DNA of 64,000 nt from Paenibacillus sp. HW567 (GCF_000374185.1 NZ_KB910518.1:2365687-2429686), one strand, 5' to 3'. Counted from the first letter of the stretch, positions 25,366-35,109 are shown. The notes: generated by a model from the letters alone, not told the origin. Program-made: numbers and translations.

Positions 25366-26118
25366 TTAGCCGTGGTTTTTGTGCAGGGCGGCGGAACGGA
25401 TAACCGGCGGAACCTCGATGATCGAGGAGATGGTCAGCACGGACTGCTGCATTTCACGCTGCAATTCAATGAGATTGTAGAGCCATTCATTTTGCTGCTT
25501 CAGATAAATGCTGTTAATGCCTGCAGTAAGGGCCGGAAGCACATCCGTACGCAGGGAATTGCCGATCATCCAGGTTTTTGTGCGGTCAAAGCTGTGTGTG
25601 CGCAGAATATCCTCCAGGGCTTCCACATTTTTGTGCTGGCGGATGTAGATCCGGTCATCGAAATAAGCGTCAAGCTTCATCTGCTCGATTTTGCGCTGCT
25701 GAATGGTGTCGTCTCCTCCGGTGTAGAGGTATAACGAGTGTCCGTCCTGCTTCAAGGTATCGAGTGTTTCCACCATACCCGGATATGCTTCAATCTCCTG
25801 GTCGTACACGCTGAGTCCGAGCTTCATCAACTGCTGCTCCTGGTAAGGATCTGCCGGATGATTGTATTTGTCGCAAAAGAAACGGTAGGTAGCGATCAGC
25901 GACTTCGGAAAATTCTCACTGGAGAGGCCGCTTGTACTCACGGTTGCCACATCAATTTCTATCTGTTTGCTGCGGAATTCGGCGGTTGTCGGACCATATT
26001 CACCAAACCACTGTGACATAAGCTCGAAATATTGCCCCAAAATGAGGTCAAAATACTTGTTGCAATGCACCAGGGTATCGTCGAGATCGAAAATGACTTG
26101 TTGTGTTAAATACTTCAA
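25366..26118 (-). CDS. HAD family hydrolase
   Basis: This 250-residue haloacid-dehalogenase-fold phosphatase has motif I FDLDDTLV at the N-terminus, motif II YTGGDD, motif III Lys in the QRKIEQMK region and motif IV MIGNSLRTDVLPAL. The long cap between I and II is helical. The substrate is unknown; the family covers phosphoglycolate phosphatases and similar enzymes. Start: the frame is open to 26271, but TTG 26118 has AGGAG 8 nt upstream and places motif I at the usual distance from the N-terminus. It lies 40 nt behind the ArsR-like regulator gene and is probably co-transcribed with it. Confidence 0.87.
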   Translation of the reverse strand: MKYLTQQVIFDLDDTLVHCNKYFDLILGQYFELMSQWFGEYGPTTAEFRSKQIEIDVATVSTSGLSSENFPKSLIATYRFFCDKYNHPADPYQEQQLMKLGLSVYDQEIEAYPGMVETLDTLKQDGHSLYLYTGGDDTIQQRKIEQMKLDAYFDDRIYIRQHKNVEALEDILRTHSFDRTKTWMIGNSLRTDVLPALTAGINSIYLKQQNEWLYNLIELQREMQQSVLTISSIIEVPPVIRSAALHKNHG

Positions 26119-26158
26119 TGTGCTCACTCCTGTATCTATCTCTGTATTTGTAAAGCTA

Positions 26159-27076
26159 TTATATACGAATGTAGGATTCAAGGAACATCTGAAGCTCCGA
26201 GGCTCCATCAGGTCTGATGCTGTAGCGCTCGGTGCCTTCCCCGCGAAGATGTACGCGCAGCAGCCCGGCAACCCGGAGGCTTAGCAGATGATGCATCAGC
26301 ATTTCTCTGGACTGGTTAAGCTCTGATTGCATCTCCCAGAGTGTCTTAGGCTCGTGGGCAATGAAGCGCAGCATACGCAGCCGTGTCGGATCGGAGAGCG
26401 CTTTGGTTAGGCGCAGCAGCACAGTAGGCGGCTCATCCTCGCTGTCAAAAGGTACATCCACAGGATATTGCACAAGCATCATCGTCTTAAAGAAGCAATA
26501 AGTGTTGATGGGCCGGTTGTGAACGGTGGGCAGCAGGACGATGGTCTGCAGATCCGGCACGTCCTCAATCACTATTCCACCCGAGGCATATTCAATAAGC
26601 GGCACCATGTCCATTTTACTCTCCAGCATTTTTTTCTCCGAGGCGTCCTCGATCAGCAGCGGCAGAATCCTCTGCTCCTCATGGCGGAAGTACTCTGCAT
26701 ACCACAGACGCAGCAGCGGAGTATAGTTATATTTGATCCGGGCACATTCCTCCATCGTGAATTGGTGGAAAAAAGGTTGGGTGCGCTCGAAGCAATCCTC
26801 AAGCCCGGAGGACTCCAGCTCATCCAGGAATTGTGTCACCTTGGAGGCCGTGCCCCTGCTGTACGCCCAGGCATAGAGCACATCATAATCTTCAAAAGGC
26901 CATTCAGCAGCCTGCCGGAAGGCGGAAATCTGCTGCGGGGCAAGGCGGGCATCGACATCGCGTATCCAGTCCGGGCCGATATCCAGATTGGAAATCCATT
27001 TTCTAGTTACATATAACATAAAACTGTCCAGCAGTTCGTATACCGGAGAAACGTCAATTTCTAATTTATAGTTCAT
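26159..27076 (-). CDS. ArsR-like winged-helix transcriptional regulator with long N-terminal domain
   Basis: The 305-residue protein carries a C-terminal ArsR/SmtB-type winged helix (about 225-300: LLRLTKALSDPTRLRMLRFIAHEPKTLWEMQSEL, MLMHHLLSLRVAGLL). The 220-residue N-terminal part (VYELLDSFMLYVTRKWI and more) resembles the DUF5937-type region of Bacillales ArsR regulators and probably senses a ligand. No metal-binding Cys motif is visible. Start ATG 27076 has GGGGGTGCAGGG upstream; the frame remains open to 27190. It faces the MFS transporter across a 138-nt divergent gap, a typical regulator/exporter pair. Confidence 0.82.
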   Translation of the reverse strand: MNYKLEIDVSPVYELLDSFMLYVTRKWISNLDIGPDWIRDVDARLAPQQISAFRQAAEWPFEDYDVLYAWAYSRGTASKVTQFLDELESSGLEDCFERTQPFFHQFTMEECARIKYNYTPLLRLWYAEYFRHEEQRILPLLIEDASEKKMLESKMDMVPLIEYASGGIVIEDVPDLQTIVLLPTVHNRPINTYCFFKTMMLVQYPVDVPFDSEDEPPTVLLRLTKALSDPTRLRMLRFIAHEPKTLWEMQSELNQSREMLMHHLLSLRVAGLLRVHLRGEGTERYSIRPDGASELQMFLESYIRI

Positions 27077-27214
27077 GAACCCTGCACCCCCAGAAAATCG
27101 GTCACTTCTATATATTATCTCTTGTTTAGAAGAGGGTTGTCCACTATAATGTTCGGTGTTTGCCGGGGGAAGCGGCAGCTCGATAACCACAGGATTACAT
27201 AGGAGGATTTATCC

Positions 27215-28393
27215 GTGTCAGACCGTCAGACCCTAACAGTAAGCAAGAGCAGTAAATTGAACTACATCATACTTATTACCGTCATTATTGCGGCGGGGCT
27301 CAGCCAAGGCCTGCTGCTTCCCGTGCTGTCCATTCTGCTGGAGCAACGGGGAGTCTCCTCTTCGCTCAACGGCCTGAATGCCGCTGCGCTGTATGTAGGC
27401 TCGTTCGCTATGACACTGGCCGCGGAAAGGGTTCTCGGTGCGATCGGCTTCAAAAAGCTGATTGCGGCGGGGATCAGTCTTGTACTGGTGTCGCTCATTT
27501 TATTTCCGCTGCTGCCTGGGGCCAAGGCCTGGTTTCTGCTGCGCCTCTTGGTAGGGGTGGGAGATGCAGCCATCAATTATGCTGCTCAGCTCTGGGTGCT
27601 GCTGATGACGCCTGCTGCGCACCGGGGGCGTAATCTGTCTTTTTACGGCATGTCCTACGGGCTGGGCTTCAGCCTGGGTCCGCTTGGAATCAATCTGCTG
27701 CGCTTCGGCCAGGCGGCACCTTTTGCAGCCATCGCCCTGCTGTTTCTCTCCATCCTGATCCTGGTGCTGCTCAAGCTGCCCGATTCCCATCCGGATACAG
27801 CAGCGCATGGAGAGGGGCAGGCCCGCCGCTTTGCCCGAAGCTACAGATTTGCATGGTATGCGCTGATACCGGCTCTATTATACGGCTATATGGAAGCAAG
27901 CCTGAACAGCAACTTCCCCGTGTACGGACTGCGGATCGGCTTCAGCGCCAATCAAATTGCGGCTCTGCTGCCGTTCGTAGGCATTGGCGGACTGATTCTG
28001 CAACTGCCGCTGGGCATGTGGAGTGACCGCTACGGGCGAAAAAAAATCCTGATCGGCTCCGGTGCAGGCGGCGGTCTGGCTTTTGCGCTGCTGCCGCTTG
28101 CGGGGGACAGTTTCCTGGTGACAATGCTTCTCCTGACGGTGGCAGGCGGGCTGGTTGGCTCCTTCTTTTCGCTGGGGCTAAGCTTTGCAGCAGATATTCT
28201 CCCGCGCAATCTGCTCCCGGCCGCAAATGTGGTCTCGTCTTTTCACTATAGCTTAGGCAGTATTATCGGCCCGGGAATCGGCGGGCTGCTGCTGCAATTC
28301 GGCTGGGCCGGCGGTATATTTGCTCTCCTTGGCGCTTTATATATTTTATTCGGATTGACAGGGTTATTATTCTCGCCACGGAAGCCGATTTGA
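27215..28393 (+). CDS. Major facilitator superfamily transporter
   Basis: This 392-residue integral membrane protein has about 12 hydrophobic helices in two homologous halves. The signature loop between TM2 and TM3 of the second half is clear (GMWSDRYGRKKILIG), and the first half has the degenerate AERVLGAIGFKKLI. The length and fold fit drug or metabolite efflux carriers of the MFS_1 type; no substrate can be deduced. The GTG start at 27215 has a perfect AGGAGG 8 nt upstream. It is divergent from the ArsR-like regulator, which is the likely controller. Confidence 0.9.
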   Translation: MSDRQTLTVSKSSKLNYIILITVIIAAGLSQGLLLPVLSILLEQRGVSSSLNGLNAAALYVGSFAMTLAAERVLGAIGFKKLIAAGISLVLVSLILFPLLPGAKAWFLLRLLVGVGDAAINYAAQLWVLLMTPAAHRGRNLSFYGMSYGLGFSLGPLGINLLRFGQAAPFAAIALLFLSILILVLLKLPDSHPDTAAHGEGQARRFARSYRFAWYALIPALLYGYMEASLNSNFPVYGLRIGFSANQIAALLPFVGIGGLILQLPLGMWSDRYGRKKILIGSGAGGGLAFALLPLAGDSFLVTMLLLTVAGGLVGSFFSLGLSFAADILPRNLLPAANVVSSFHYSLGSIIGPGIGGLLLQFGWAGGIFALLGALYILFGLTGLLFSPRKPI

Positions 28394-28483
28394 GGTAAAA
28401 TAGGAACGAGTGCTCGCATGGAATTTGATCCCGCTTTCAGAGTACACTAGAGAGTAGAGATGAAGACAGGGAGAGGCTGAATT

Positions 28484-29209
28484 ATGATCACAGTTGAACA
28501 CTTGGCCAAAGCAGTCGGGGAAGGGAAAACCCCGGTTCTGCAGGATATTGGCTTTCAATTAGAAGCAGGTGAGCTGGTGGTGCTGCTGGGAGCCAGCGGA
28601 AGCGGCAAATCAACACTGCTGCGCTGCCTGGCCCTTAAGGAGAAATGGGATAGAGGCAACTTCAGAGTGGATGGAACCGACATCATGAAGAGCGCATTTG
28701 CCGGCAAACGCAAGATTCGCCGCGAATGGGCCTATCTGGAGCAGAACGCGGAGCTGAATCCGAACCGTACCGCGCTGAAGAATGTGCTGATCGGCCAGTC
28801 CTCGCAGACTCCGCTGTGGCGGATGGCAACCGGGATGGTGCGGTCGGATGATTACATGGGGGCGATGGACGAGCTGGACATGCTCGGTCTGCTCGACAAA
28901 GCCAAGATGAAGACCAGCCAGCTCAGCGGCGGTGAGCGTCAGCGGGTGGCAATCGCCCGCGCATTAGTGCATGGAGCCAAGGTTATTCTGGCGGATGAGC
29001 CTGTAACCGGACTAGACCCGAAAACTGCGGAGAGCGTGCTGGAAACGCTGCGCAAGCTGTGCAAGGAAACAGGGCTGACGGTGCTGACCGTGATCCCGCT
29101 TGAGCTTGCGGAACGGTATGCGACCCGGCTCTGGGTGCTGGAAGACGGCAGAATCAAATTTGACGTGAAGGGCCGGCGCCTGACTTCTCAGGAGCGGGCA
29201 CATTTATAA
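28484..29209 (+). CDS. PhnC-like ABC transporter ATP-binding protein (no permease adjacent)
   Basis: The 241-residue ATPase has Walker A GASGSGKST, Q-loop YLEQNAELNPN, signature LSGGERQRVAIARAL, Walker B VILADEP and the switch region reading TVIPLELAERY, where the usual switch His is not obvious (TVI-P instead of T-H). The segment TPLWRMATGMVRSDDYMGAM between Q-loop and signature is characteristic of phosphonate-importer ATPases. No permease or binding protein gene is beside it; instead a lipoprotein gene starts 39 nt later and a two-component system follows. It may work with a permease encoded elsewhere or act as a signalling ATPase (inference). Confidence 0.85.
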   Translation: MITVEHLAKAVGEGKTPVLQDIGFQLEAGELVVLLGASGSGKSTLLRCLALKEKWDRGNFRVDGTDIMKSAFAGKRKIRREWAYLEQNAELNPNRTALKNVLIGQSSQTPLWRMATGMVRSDDYMGAMDELDMLGLLDKAKMKTSQLSGGERQRVAIARALVHGAKVILADEPVTGLDPKTAESVLETLRKLCKETGLTVLTVIPLELAERYATRLWVLEDGRIKFDVKGRRLTSQERAHL

Positions 29210-29248
29210 AATTTGTTAAGATCCGAACCACGGAACAAGGGAAGAGGG

Positions 29249-30538
29249 ATGAAGTTGAATATACGGATTCTGAAGCGTCTGGCGGCGGTATCCTTGTCAC
29301 TGTCCGTGCTGTCGGGCTGCACCTTCATCAGCGATCCTGTTTCGCGGATGAAGGCGCCGCAGCTCTCCGCCGACAAGGCTTCACTTATGACCGCGATCAA
29401 CTCGCTGAAGCCGGCCGCTTCTACGCTGATCCGTCCGGCCAATGATGATGACAGCTCTATTTTTACTGTGGATCTGGACAAGGATGGAACAATGGAGACG
29501 CTAGTCTTTTATTTGACGAAGAATGAAACGGTGCAGATCCACGGGATGATACTGGCGAAGCAGGAGGATGCCTGGGTCAAGAAGCTTGTGTTTGACGGCA
29601 ACGGGACAGAGCTGGACTCTGTGGATATCAAGGATGTGACAGGCGACGGCAAGCTGGACATCATTGTCGGCTATTCGCGGGGCGAAGAAAAAGGCATGGT
29701 GGTCTACCGCTATTCGGCCGGAGTGCTGGAGGAATTGTTCACTCAGCCATATACGAAATATATCGTGGACGACATGAATGAAGACGGGACCCCGGACATT
29801 ACGGTGATTAATTTCAAGCGCAATGAATTTGCCACAATTACAACCTATCAGTATAGCGACGGGTTCAAGGTTCTGGATGAACTCGATGATCTGGACCCTT
29901 ACTTTTATAATTATTACAATATTGTCTCAGGAAAAGTGGCCGAAAATAAAGAAGGTATAGTCCTGGATGCGGCGGTGGATTCCCGTTCGGCTTATACAAC
30001 AGTGGTTGTAATGGAGAATAACAAGCTGCGTGTAGTAATTCCTGGAGATGCCCGTACCTTCAAGGAAAGAAAAATTGTCAGCGAAGACATTGATGGCGAC
30101 GGTATTATCGAGATTGGGCTGCTGGAGCCGCCGAAGGGCTGGGAATATTTCGATCCGCAGACGATCCCTTATTTTAACTCTTACTACAAATGGGACGGCA
30201 AGAGCGGATTGACCTTTTCGTCCCAGCAGTACCGCGACCCGTCGGACCGGTTTATCATTAATTTCTCGCCCGAATGGTATGAGAAGGTTACAGTGGACAC
30301 CAAGTCCGTTCTGGATAAATCCCTGAAGTTCATCATGGCGGATACCGGAGAGACGGTTGCCGAGGTATCCTTCTTCTCCCAGGCTGAATGGGACCGCAAC
30401 AAAAATTCCGGGTGGGAGATGCTGGGAACCGATATGGACAAAATAATCGGCTACCGGGGAGAACTGGAACAAAGCACAAGCGGTGGAGATCATACCAAAA
30501 TCACCTCGCCAATTGAAAGGAAGGGAATCAATGAGTAA
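29249..30538 (+). CDS. Lipoprotein with FG-GAP/VCBS-like calcium-type repeats
   Basis: The 429-residue protein begins with a lipoprotein signal (hydrophobic core then LSGCTFIS lipobox, Cys near 24). The mature part contains repeated acidic motifs of the VCBS/FG-GAP type: VDLDKDGTMETL, VTGDGKLDIIVGY, DMNEDGTPDITV and DIDGDGIIEIGLLE, with DxDxDG spacing suited to calcium. This suggests an extracytoplasmic beta-propeller-like sensor or scaffold. ATG 29249 has GGGAAGAGGG upstream. Its last 8 nt overlap the start of the response regulator, so translation is coupled and it probably works with that two-component system. Confidence 0.85.
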   Translation: MKLNIRILKRLAAVSLSLSVLSGCTFISDPVSRMKAPQLSADKASLMTAINSLKPAASTLIRPANDDDSSIFTVDLDKDGTMETLVFYLTKNETVQIHGMILAKQEDAWVKKLVFDGNGTELDSVDIKDVTGDGKLDIIVGYSRGEEKGMVVYRYSAGVLEELFTQPYTKYIVDDMNEDGTPDITVINFKRNEFATITTYQYSDGFKVLDELDDLDPYFYNYYNIVSGKVAENKEGIVLDAAVDSRSAYTTVVVMENNKLRVVIPGDARTFKERKIVSEDIDGDGIIEIGLLEPPKGWEYFDPQTIPYFNSYYKWDGKSGLTFSSQQYRDPSDRFIINFSPEWYEKVTVDTKSVLDKSLKFIMADTGETVAEVSFFSQAEWDRNKNSGWEMLGTDMDKIIGYRGELEQSTSGGDHTKITSPIERKGINE

Positions 30539-31229
30539 AGTACTGATCCTGGAGGACGAGGAGTCCATCCGGAGTTTTATTGTAATTAATCTCAAGCGCA
30601 ACGGATTTGAAGTGCTTGAGGCGGCAGATGGAAATGAAGCGCTGCACAAGCTGACGACGATTCAGGATATTGATATCGCACTGCTTGACGTGATGGTGCC
30701 GGGAATTGACGGTTTTGAGGTATGCCGGCGGATCAGAGAGACCAATGAACGGCTCGGCATTATTTTTCTGACCGCCAAGGTTCAGGAGCAGGATAAGGTG
30801 TACGCCCTCTCTGTGGGGGCGGATGACCACGTCAGCAAGCCGTTCAGCCCGACTGAGCTGATTGCCCGCATCCAGTCATTGCTGCGCCGGGTCAATGTAC
30901 ACCGCGAGCAGTCCGCGAAGGTGTCTTTTCAATCCGGTCCGTTTACGCTTGATCTGATTTCCAAGCAATTCAAACGCAGCGGAGAGGCCATTGAGCTGAC
31001 GCCAACCGAATTTTCGCTGGTGCAATTTTTCCTTGAGAAGGAGAACACTCCGCTCAGCCGTGATTCGCTTCTTGATCATGTCTGGGGTAAGGAATACATG
31101 GGGGACCCCAAAATTGTAGATGTGAACATCCGCCGTTTGCGCCAGAAAATTGAGAATAATCCTTCGGAGCCCGAATATCTGCAGACGGTATGGGGCCACG
31201 GCTATAAGTGGAAAGGCCAAGGACAATGA
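30531..31229 (+). CDS. OmpR/PhoB family response regulator
   Basis: The 232-residue regulator has a canonical receiver: LILEDEESIRSF (acid pair), phospho-acceptor Asp in IALLDVMVPGIDGFEV, switch Thr in IIFLTAK and Lys in HVSKPFSPTEL. The C-terminal winged helix (about 135-230; ELTPTEFSLVQFFLEKENTPLSR, VDVNIRRLRQKIE, VWGHGYKW) binds DNA. ATG 30531 has GGAAGGGA upstream and sits inside the end of the lipoprotein gene (8-nt overlap). It overlaps the kinase gene by the ATGA quartet. Confidence 0.93.
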   Translation: MSKVLILEDEESIRSFIVINLKRNGFEVLEAADGNEALHKLTTIQDIDIALLDVMVPGIDGFEVCRRIRETNERLGIIFLTAKVQEQDKVYALSVGADDHVSKPFSPTELIARIQSLLRRVNVHREQSAKVSFQSGPFTLDLISKQFKRSGEAIELTPTEFSLVQFFLEKENTPLSRDSLLDHVWGKEYMGDPKIVDVNIRRLRQKIENNPSEPEYLQTVWGHGYKWKGQGQ

Positions 31230-32653
31230 TCAAGAAGGGGATGCGCAGACAGATTGTATTGCACTATATTTTTGTCGTATTTGTGGCGCTTCTCCTTGTA
31301 GAGGTTATATTCCTCCTGGCGATCCGGACGTATTATTACGACAGTGTCTACAGCAAAATTACGACGCATATCGGCACGGCGGAGGATTTCCTGAAATATG
31401 AAATTTCGGGTGAGCGATCGCCTAATCAAATGCAAAAGCTGCTCGATTTCTTCGAAATGGAGTACACCGAACTGCAGGTGCTGACGCCGGACGGCAATAT
31501 GCTTATCAGCTCCACCGGTTTCCAGCCGGACCGTACCATCACCACAAGCGATGTTCCTGAGGCGGTAGGCGGAAGTGTCGGCCGGTGGGTCGGCCGCCAG
31601 GCGGGGACGAATGAGAGTGTCATGGCTGTATCCAAGCTCATGCATATCAATGGACGAGAGACGTACGTGATCAGATATGTTACCTCAATGGAGAGAATTG
31701 ACAGTGACCTGCTGAACCTGACGCTGGTATCCATCGGCATCGGTGGGGCGGTTATGGCTATAGTTGTCCTGTTCAGCTTCGGCCTGGCCAACTCCATCGT
31801 GAAGCCGCTCAACAACATTACTGCCGTCTCCGCCCAGATGGCCAAGGGAAGATTCAACACGCGGATCAAAGGCGATTACAAATATGAAATCGGCGATTTG
31901 GCGTCCACATTGAATTATATGGCGGATGAAATCATCCGCAGCAATCAGATCAAGGATGATTTTATCTCCTCCATCTCGCATGAGCTGCGGACTCCGCTGA
32001 CCAGCATCAAGGGCTGGAGTGAAACGCTGATCTCCGGCGGCTATGATCCTGAAGAGACCAGGCTTGGCATGAGCATCATTTCCAAGGAGAGCGACCGTTT
32101 GATCGGGCTGGTGGAAGAGATTCTTGACTTCTCCAAGCTGCAGCAGAATGAAATGAAGCTCTCGATGGGCCATGTAGATGTCAAGGTGCTGCTGCAGGAG
32201 ACGATCCTGAACATATGGGCCAAGGCAGAGAAGAAACGGATTCATCTGCTGCTTGAATGTGAAGAGACCATCTTTATCACAGCGGATGCTAACCGGCTGA
32301 AGCAGGTGTTCCTCAATCTGGTGGATAACGCCGTCAAGTTCTCCCCCGAGGATTCCAGCATTGTCCTGTCTGCACACCGGTTACCGGGCAGTGAAATGGC
32401 TGTAGCGGTGCGGGACAGCGGGATTGGCATCAGCGAAGCGCATCTCGCCAGAGTGCGCGACCGGTTCTTCCAGGTCGATTCGCTGAACGGAGGTACGGGG
32501 CTGGGACTTGCCATTTCCCAGCAGATTGTCGAGCTTCATGGCGGCAAGCTGGAGATGGACAGCGAGCTTGGCAAGGGCACACAGGTTACTGTGATTTTGC
32601 CTATGACCGAAGAGCTTCCGCCCGTAGCTTCCCAGGTGGAGAGCCAGATTTAG
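31226..32653 (+). CDS. Sensor histidine kinase
   Basis: The 475-residue membrane kinase has TM1 (about 11-31), an extracellular domain of about 135 residues, TM2 (about 163-185, IGIGGAVMAIVVLFSFGLA), HAMP (about 187-240), the phosphorylated His in SSISHELRTPLTSIKGW, and an HATPase domain with the N box NLVDNAVKFS, G1 VRDSGIGI, F box DRFFQVDS and G2 GTGLGLAI. It shares the ATGA overlap with its response regulator. The signal is unknown. The upstream lipoprotein and PhnC-like ATPase are candidate input components. Confidence 0.93.
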   Translation: MIKKGMRRQIVLHYIFVVFVALLLVEVIFLLAIRTYYYDSVYSKITTHIGTAEDFLKYEISGERSPNQMQKLLDFFEMEYTELQVLTPDGNMLISSTGFQPDRTITTSDVPEAVGGSVGRWVGRQAGTNESVMAVSKLMHINGRETYVIRYVTSMERIDSDLLNLTLVSIGIGGAVMAIVVLFSFGLANSIVKPLNNITAVSAQMAKGRFNTRIKGDYKYEIGDLASTLNYMADEIIRSNQIKDDFISSISHELRTPLTSIKGWSETLISGGYDPEETRLGMSIISKESDRLIGLVEEILDFSKLQQNEMKLSMGHVDVKVLLQETILNIWAKAEKKRIHLLLECEETIFITADANRLKQVFLNLVDNAVKFSPEDSSIVLSAHRLPGSEMAVAVRDSGIGISEAHLARVRDRFFQVDSLNGGTGLGLAISQQIVELHGGKLEMDSELGKGTQVTVILPMTEELPPVASQVESQI

Positions 32654-32694
32654 CTATAGGTTTAAGATTTAGCGAGTTGTGAGGAGGGGAACGA

Positions 32695-33774
32695 ATGGAT
32701 GAACACAAGGTACAGCCATCCTCATATTCACGCTCACGCTTCACCATGATCCGTGCCGGTGCTGAGCGGAGCGGGGATGTGCTGAAGCTGCTGAGCGAGG
32801 CGGCAGGCTGGATGGAGAGCAAGGGCATCCGGCAATGGACACCCGGACAGTTCAATGATCAGGATATTGCCGCTTATTTTACAGATAGGGAAGTATATCT
32901 GGCACTAGACGGCGAAACGGTTGCCGGAATGTTCACCCTGCAGTTCAGCGACCCGCAGTATTGGGGAGAACGCAATGATGAGACCTGCGCATATCTGCAC
33001 AGGCTTGCTGTAGCCCAAGCCTACAGGGGCGGCGGCCTTGGCCGGCAACTGATTGATTTCGCTCTGCATCAGGCACAGGAGCTTGGCAGCCGTGCGCTGC
33101 GGCTGGATACGGTGGCACATAATGTTAAGCTGAACCGGTATTATCAGAGTCTGGGTTTTGGTTATATGGGAACCCGGGATATGGGAGAAGGGCGGCTGGT
33201 CAATCTTTATGAGCACGGGGCCAGCGGCGACAATCCTATTCTTTTACGGTATATGGACGAGTCGGATTTTCAGCATATGCAGCGCTGGAGCGTATCGCCG
33301 GAATTCCTCAAGCAATGGGCCGGGCCCTCCTTTGACTATCCTCTGGATAATGGACAGCTTATGGAGTATATGCAGGGAGCGAATCATCCTGCAAGCTCCG
33401 ATAAGCTGATCTACTGTGCAGTTGAGCGAGCAGGCGGCCGGGTTGTGGGGCATCTGAGCCTTGCGCGCATTGACCGGATTAACAGCTCGGCCCGAATCGG
33501 CCGCGTGATAGTGGACCCGCAGCTTCAAGGACGGGGAATCGGGCGGGGGATGATTCAGGAGGCGCTGCGGATCGGGTTCCAGGGGCTGGGGCTGCACCGG
33601 CTGTCGCTTGGGGCGTTTGCTTTCAATACTGCTGCCATTAGATGCTACGAGAATGCGGGTTTTGTCCGTGAAGGAGCCTCGCGTGAAGCGGCGTTATTCA
33701 ATGGACAATACACAGATTGTATCGAGTTTGGCCTATTGAACCGGGAATGGCGGTCGCTGGGCTACAGTAAATAA
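32695..33774 (+). CDS. Tandem GNAT acetyltransferase (two GNAT domains)
   Basis: The 359-residue protein contains two acetyl-CoA-binding folds. The first (about 15-165) has LHRLAVAQAYRGGGLGRQLIDFAL with the RxxGxG loop. The second (about 180-350) has ARIGRVIVDPQLQGRGIGRGMIQEAL and LHRLSLGAFAFNTAAIRCYENAGF, like RimJ-type acetyltransferases. Substrates are unknown; the two halves may differ in function, with the second the more canonical RimJ/RimL type. GAGGAGGGGA precedes the ATG at 32695. It starts 41 nt behind the kinase, possibly as a last operon gene, and ends before a terminator. Confidence 0.87.
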   Translation: MDEHKVQPSSYSRSRFTMIRAGAERSGDVLKLLSEAAGWMESKGIRQWTPGQFNDQDIAAYFTDREVYLALDGETVAGMFTLQFSDPQYWGERNDETCAYLHRLAVAQAYRGGGLGRQLIDFALHQAQELGSRALRLDTVAHNVKLNRYYQSLGFGYMGTRDMGEGRLVNLYEHGASGDNPILLRYMDESDFQHMQRWSVSPEFLKQWAGPSFDYPLDNGQLMEYMQGANHPASSDKLIYCAVERAGGRVVGHLSLARIDRINSSARIGRVIVDPQLQGRGIGRGMIQEALRIGFQGLGLHRLSLGAFAFNTAAIRCYENAGFVREGASREAALFNGQYTDCIEFGLLNREWRSLGYSK

Positions 33775-33820
33775 GGGATGGCCGGCTGTTGCTATGTCCT
33801 CAGCCGGGCATCCCTTTATT
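33775..33820 (+). terminator. Terminator after the tandem GNAT gene
   Basis: GGGATGgCCGGCTG pairs with CAGCCGGgCATCCC across a 12-nt loop, followed by TTTATTT. Confidence 0.88.
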
Positions 33821-33885
33821 TAAAATATAAAGAGTTGTACGTCATCCATTATTCTTATATTTCCCCACTGAAAAGGCAGCTTTAC

Positions 33886-35109
33886 TCAAGAAGGCAGCCC
33901 CTCGGCACGAAGACGGCCGGTCTTCTCATAGACCTCCTGCAGAAGGCGGGTGGGCTGGGTCCGAATGACGGGTTTGGCGGCTATGATCTCTTGAGGACCT
34001 ACAACGACGATATTCTCCCCGCTGCCCTTGACGACTGCCCCATCCTTAATCACTGCCCCTTCGCCGATAATGGCATTCTCAATCAGCACTCCCCGGCCAA
34101 TATGCACACCCGGCATGATCACACTGTCCTTGATCAGGCTAAGCTTGCCGACCTCAACACCGCCGAAGACAACCGAGCGCTGCAGGCTGCCTTCCAGCAG
34201 GCATGATTCATTTACAAGGCTATCCGGAATGGGGAGCTGAACGCGCGTCTTGGGTACAGCGGGCTTCGTGCGGCGAATCCGGCTGTACATCGGCCAGCGG
34301 GAATTATCCAGCTTGAAGCCATTGTCCTCCTGCAGCAGATCCATATGGGCCTCCCACAGGCTGTCAACTGTGCCCACATCGCGCCAGTAACCCTGGAAGC
34401 GATAGGCGAACAAGGCATCACTTCCGCCCAGCATTGCTGGAATAACATCCTTGCCAAAGTCGTGGCTGGATGCCGGATCGGCGGCATCGCGCTGCAGATG
34501 GGCCTTCAGATAACTCCATTCGAACAGGTAAATGCCCATGGAAGCCAGGTTGCTCTTGGGAACCTGCGGTTTTTCGACGAACCCGGATATCTGAAGCTCC
34601 TGGTCCACGTTCATTACACCGAAGCGGCTGGCTTCTTCCCAAGGCACCTCCATCACCGAAATTGTTGCTTTTGCATTCTTGCTGATATGATGGTCCAGCA
34701 TTTTACGGTAATTCATGTGATAAATGTGATCCGCCGAAAGAATCAGCACATGCTGCGGGTTATGGCTGTCGATGTATGCAATATTTTTATAAATGGCATC
34801 GGCTGTACCCGAGTAATGGTCTCTGCCTTCTACGCCGGAAGGAAGCAGCTTTACGCCTTTATCCGTACGGGTGTGGAGCCCCCAGGGTTCGCCCTCGCCG
34901 ATATGCTGGTGCAGGGAGTCCGCTTCATATTGCGTCAGCACTCCTATGGTATCAATATTGGAATTTACACAGTTGCTGAGAGGGAAATCAATGATTCTAT
35001 ACTGTCCTCCAAAAGGAACAGCAGGTTTCGCCATAGTGGTGGTCAAAGGGGCCAGTCTGCGGCCCTCCCCGCCTGCCAGGAGCATCGCGATGCATTCTTT
35101 TTTACTCAT
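33886..35109 (-). CDS. glgC: Glucose-1-phosphate adenylyltransferase
   Basis: This 407-residue enzyme makes ADP-glucose, the donor for glycogen synthesis. It has the nucleotide-binding [39 protein letters not shown], the substrate site [21 protein letters not shown], and a C-terminal left-handed beta-helix with hexad repeats ([25 protein letters not shown]). Length is normal (about 400). No second subunit (glgD) is nearby, so it may act as a homotetramer. AAATGAGT at 35109 is the start, with a GGAGTGATAACA ribosome site. It is divergent from glgB across a 212-nt gap. Confidence 0.95.
   Translation of the reverse strand: MSKKECIAMLLAGGEGRRLAPLTTTMAKPAVPFGGQYRIIDFPLSNCVNSNIDTIGVLTQYEADSLHQHIGEGEPWGLHTRTDKGVKLLPSGVEGRDHYSGTADAIYKNIAYIDSHNPQHVLILSADHIYHMNYRKMLDHHISKNAKATISVMEVPWEEASRFGVMNVDQELQISGFVEKPQVPKSNLASMGIYLFEWSYLKAHLQRDAADPASSHDFGKDVIPAMLGGSDALFAYRFQGYWRDVGTVDSLWEAHMDLLQEDNGFKLDNSRWPMYSRIRRTKPAVPKTRVQLPIPDSLVNESCLLEGSLQRSVVFGGVEVGKLSLIKDSVIMPGVHIGRGVLIENAIIGEGAVIKDGAVVKGSGENIVVVGPQEIIAAKPVIRTQPTRLLQEVYEKTGRLRAEGLPS

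Noticed and set aside
33778..34206. 142-codon plus-strand frame downstream of the tandem GNAT gene
   Set aside because: It runs through a terminator and antisense to glgC with no ribosome site.
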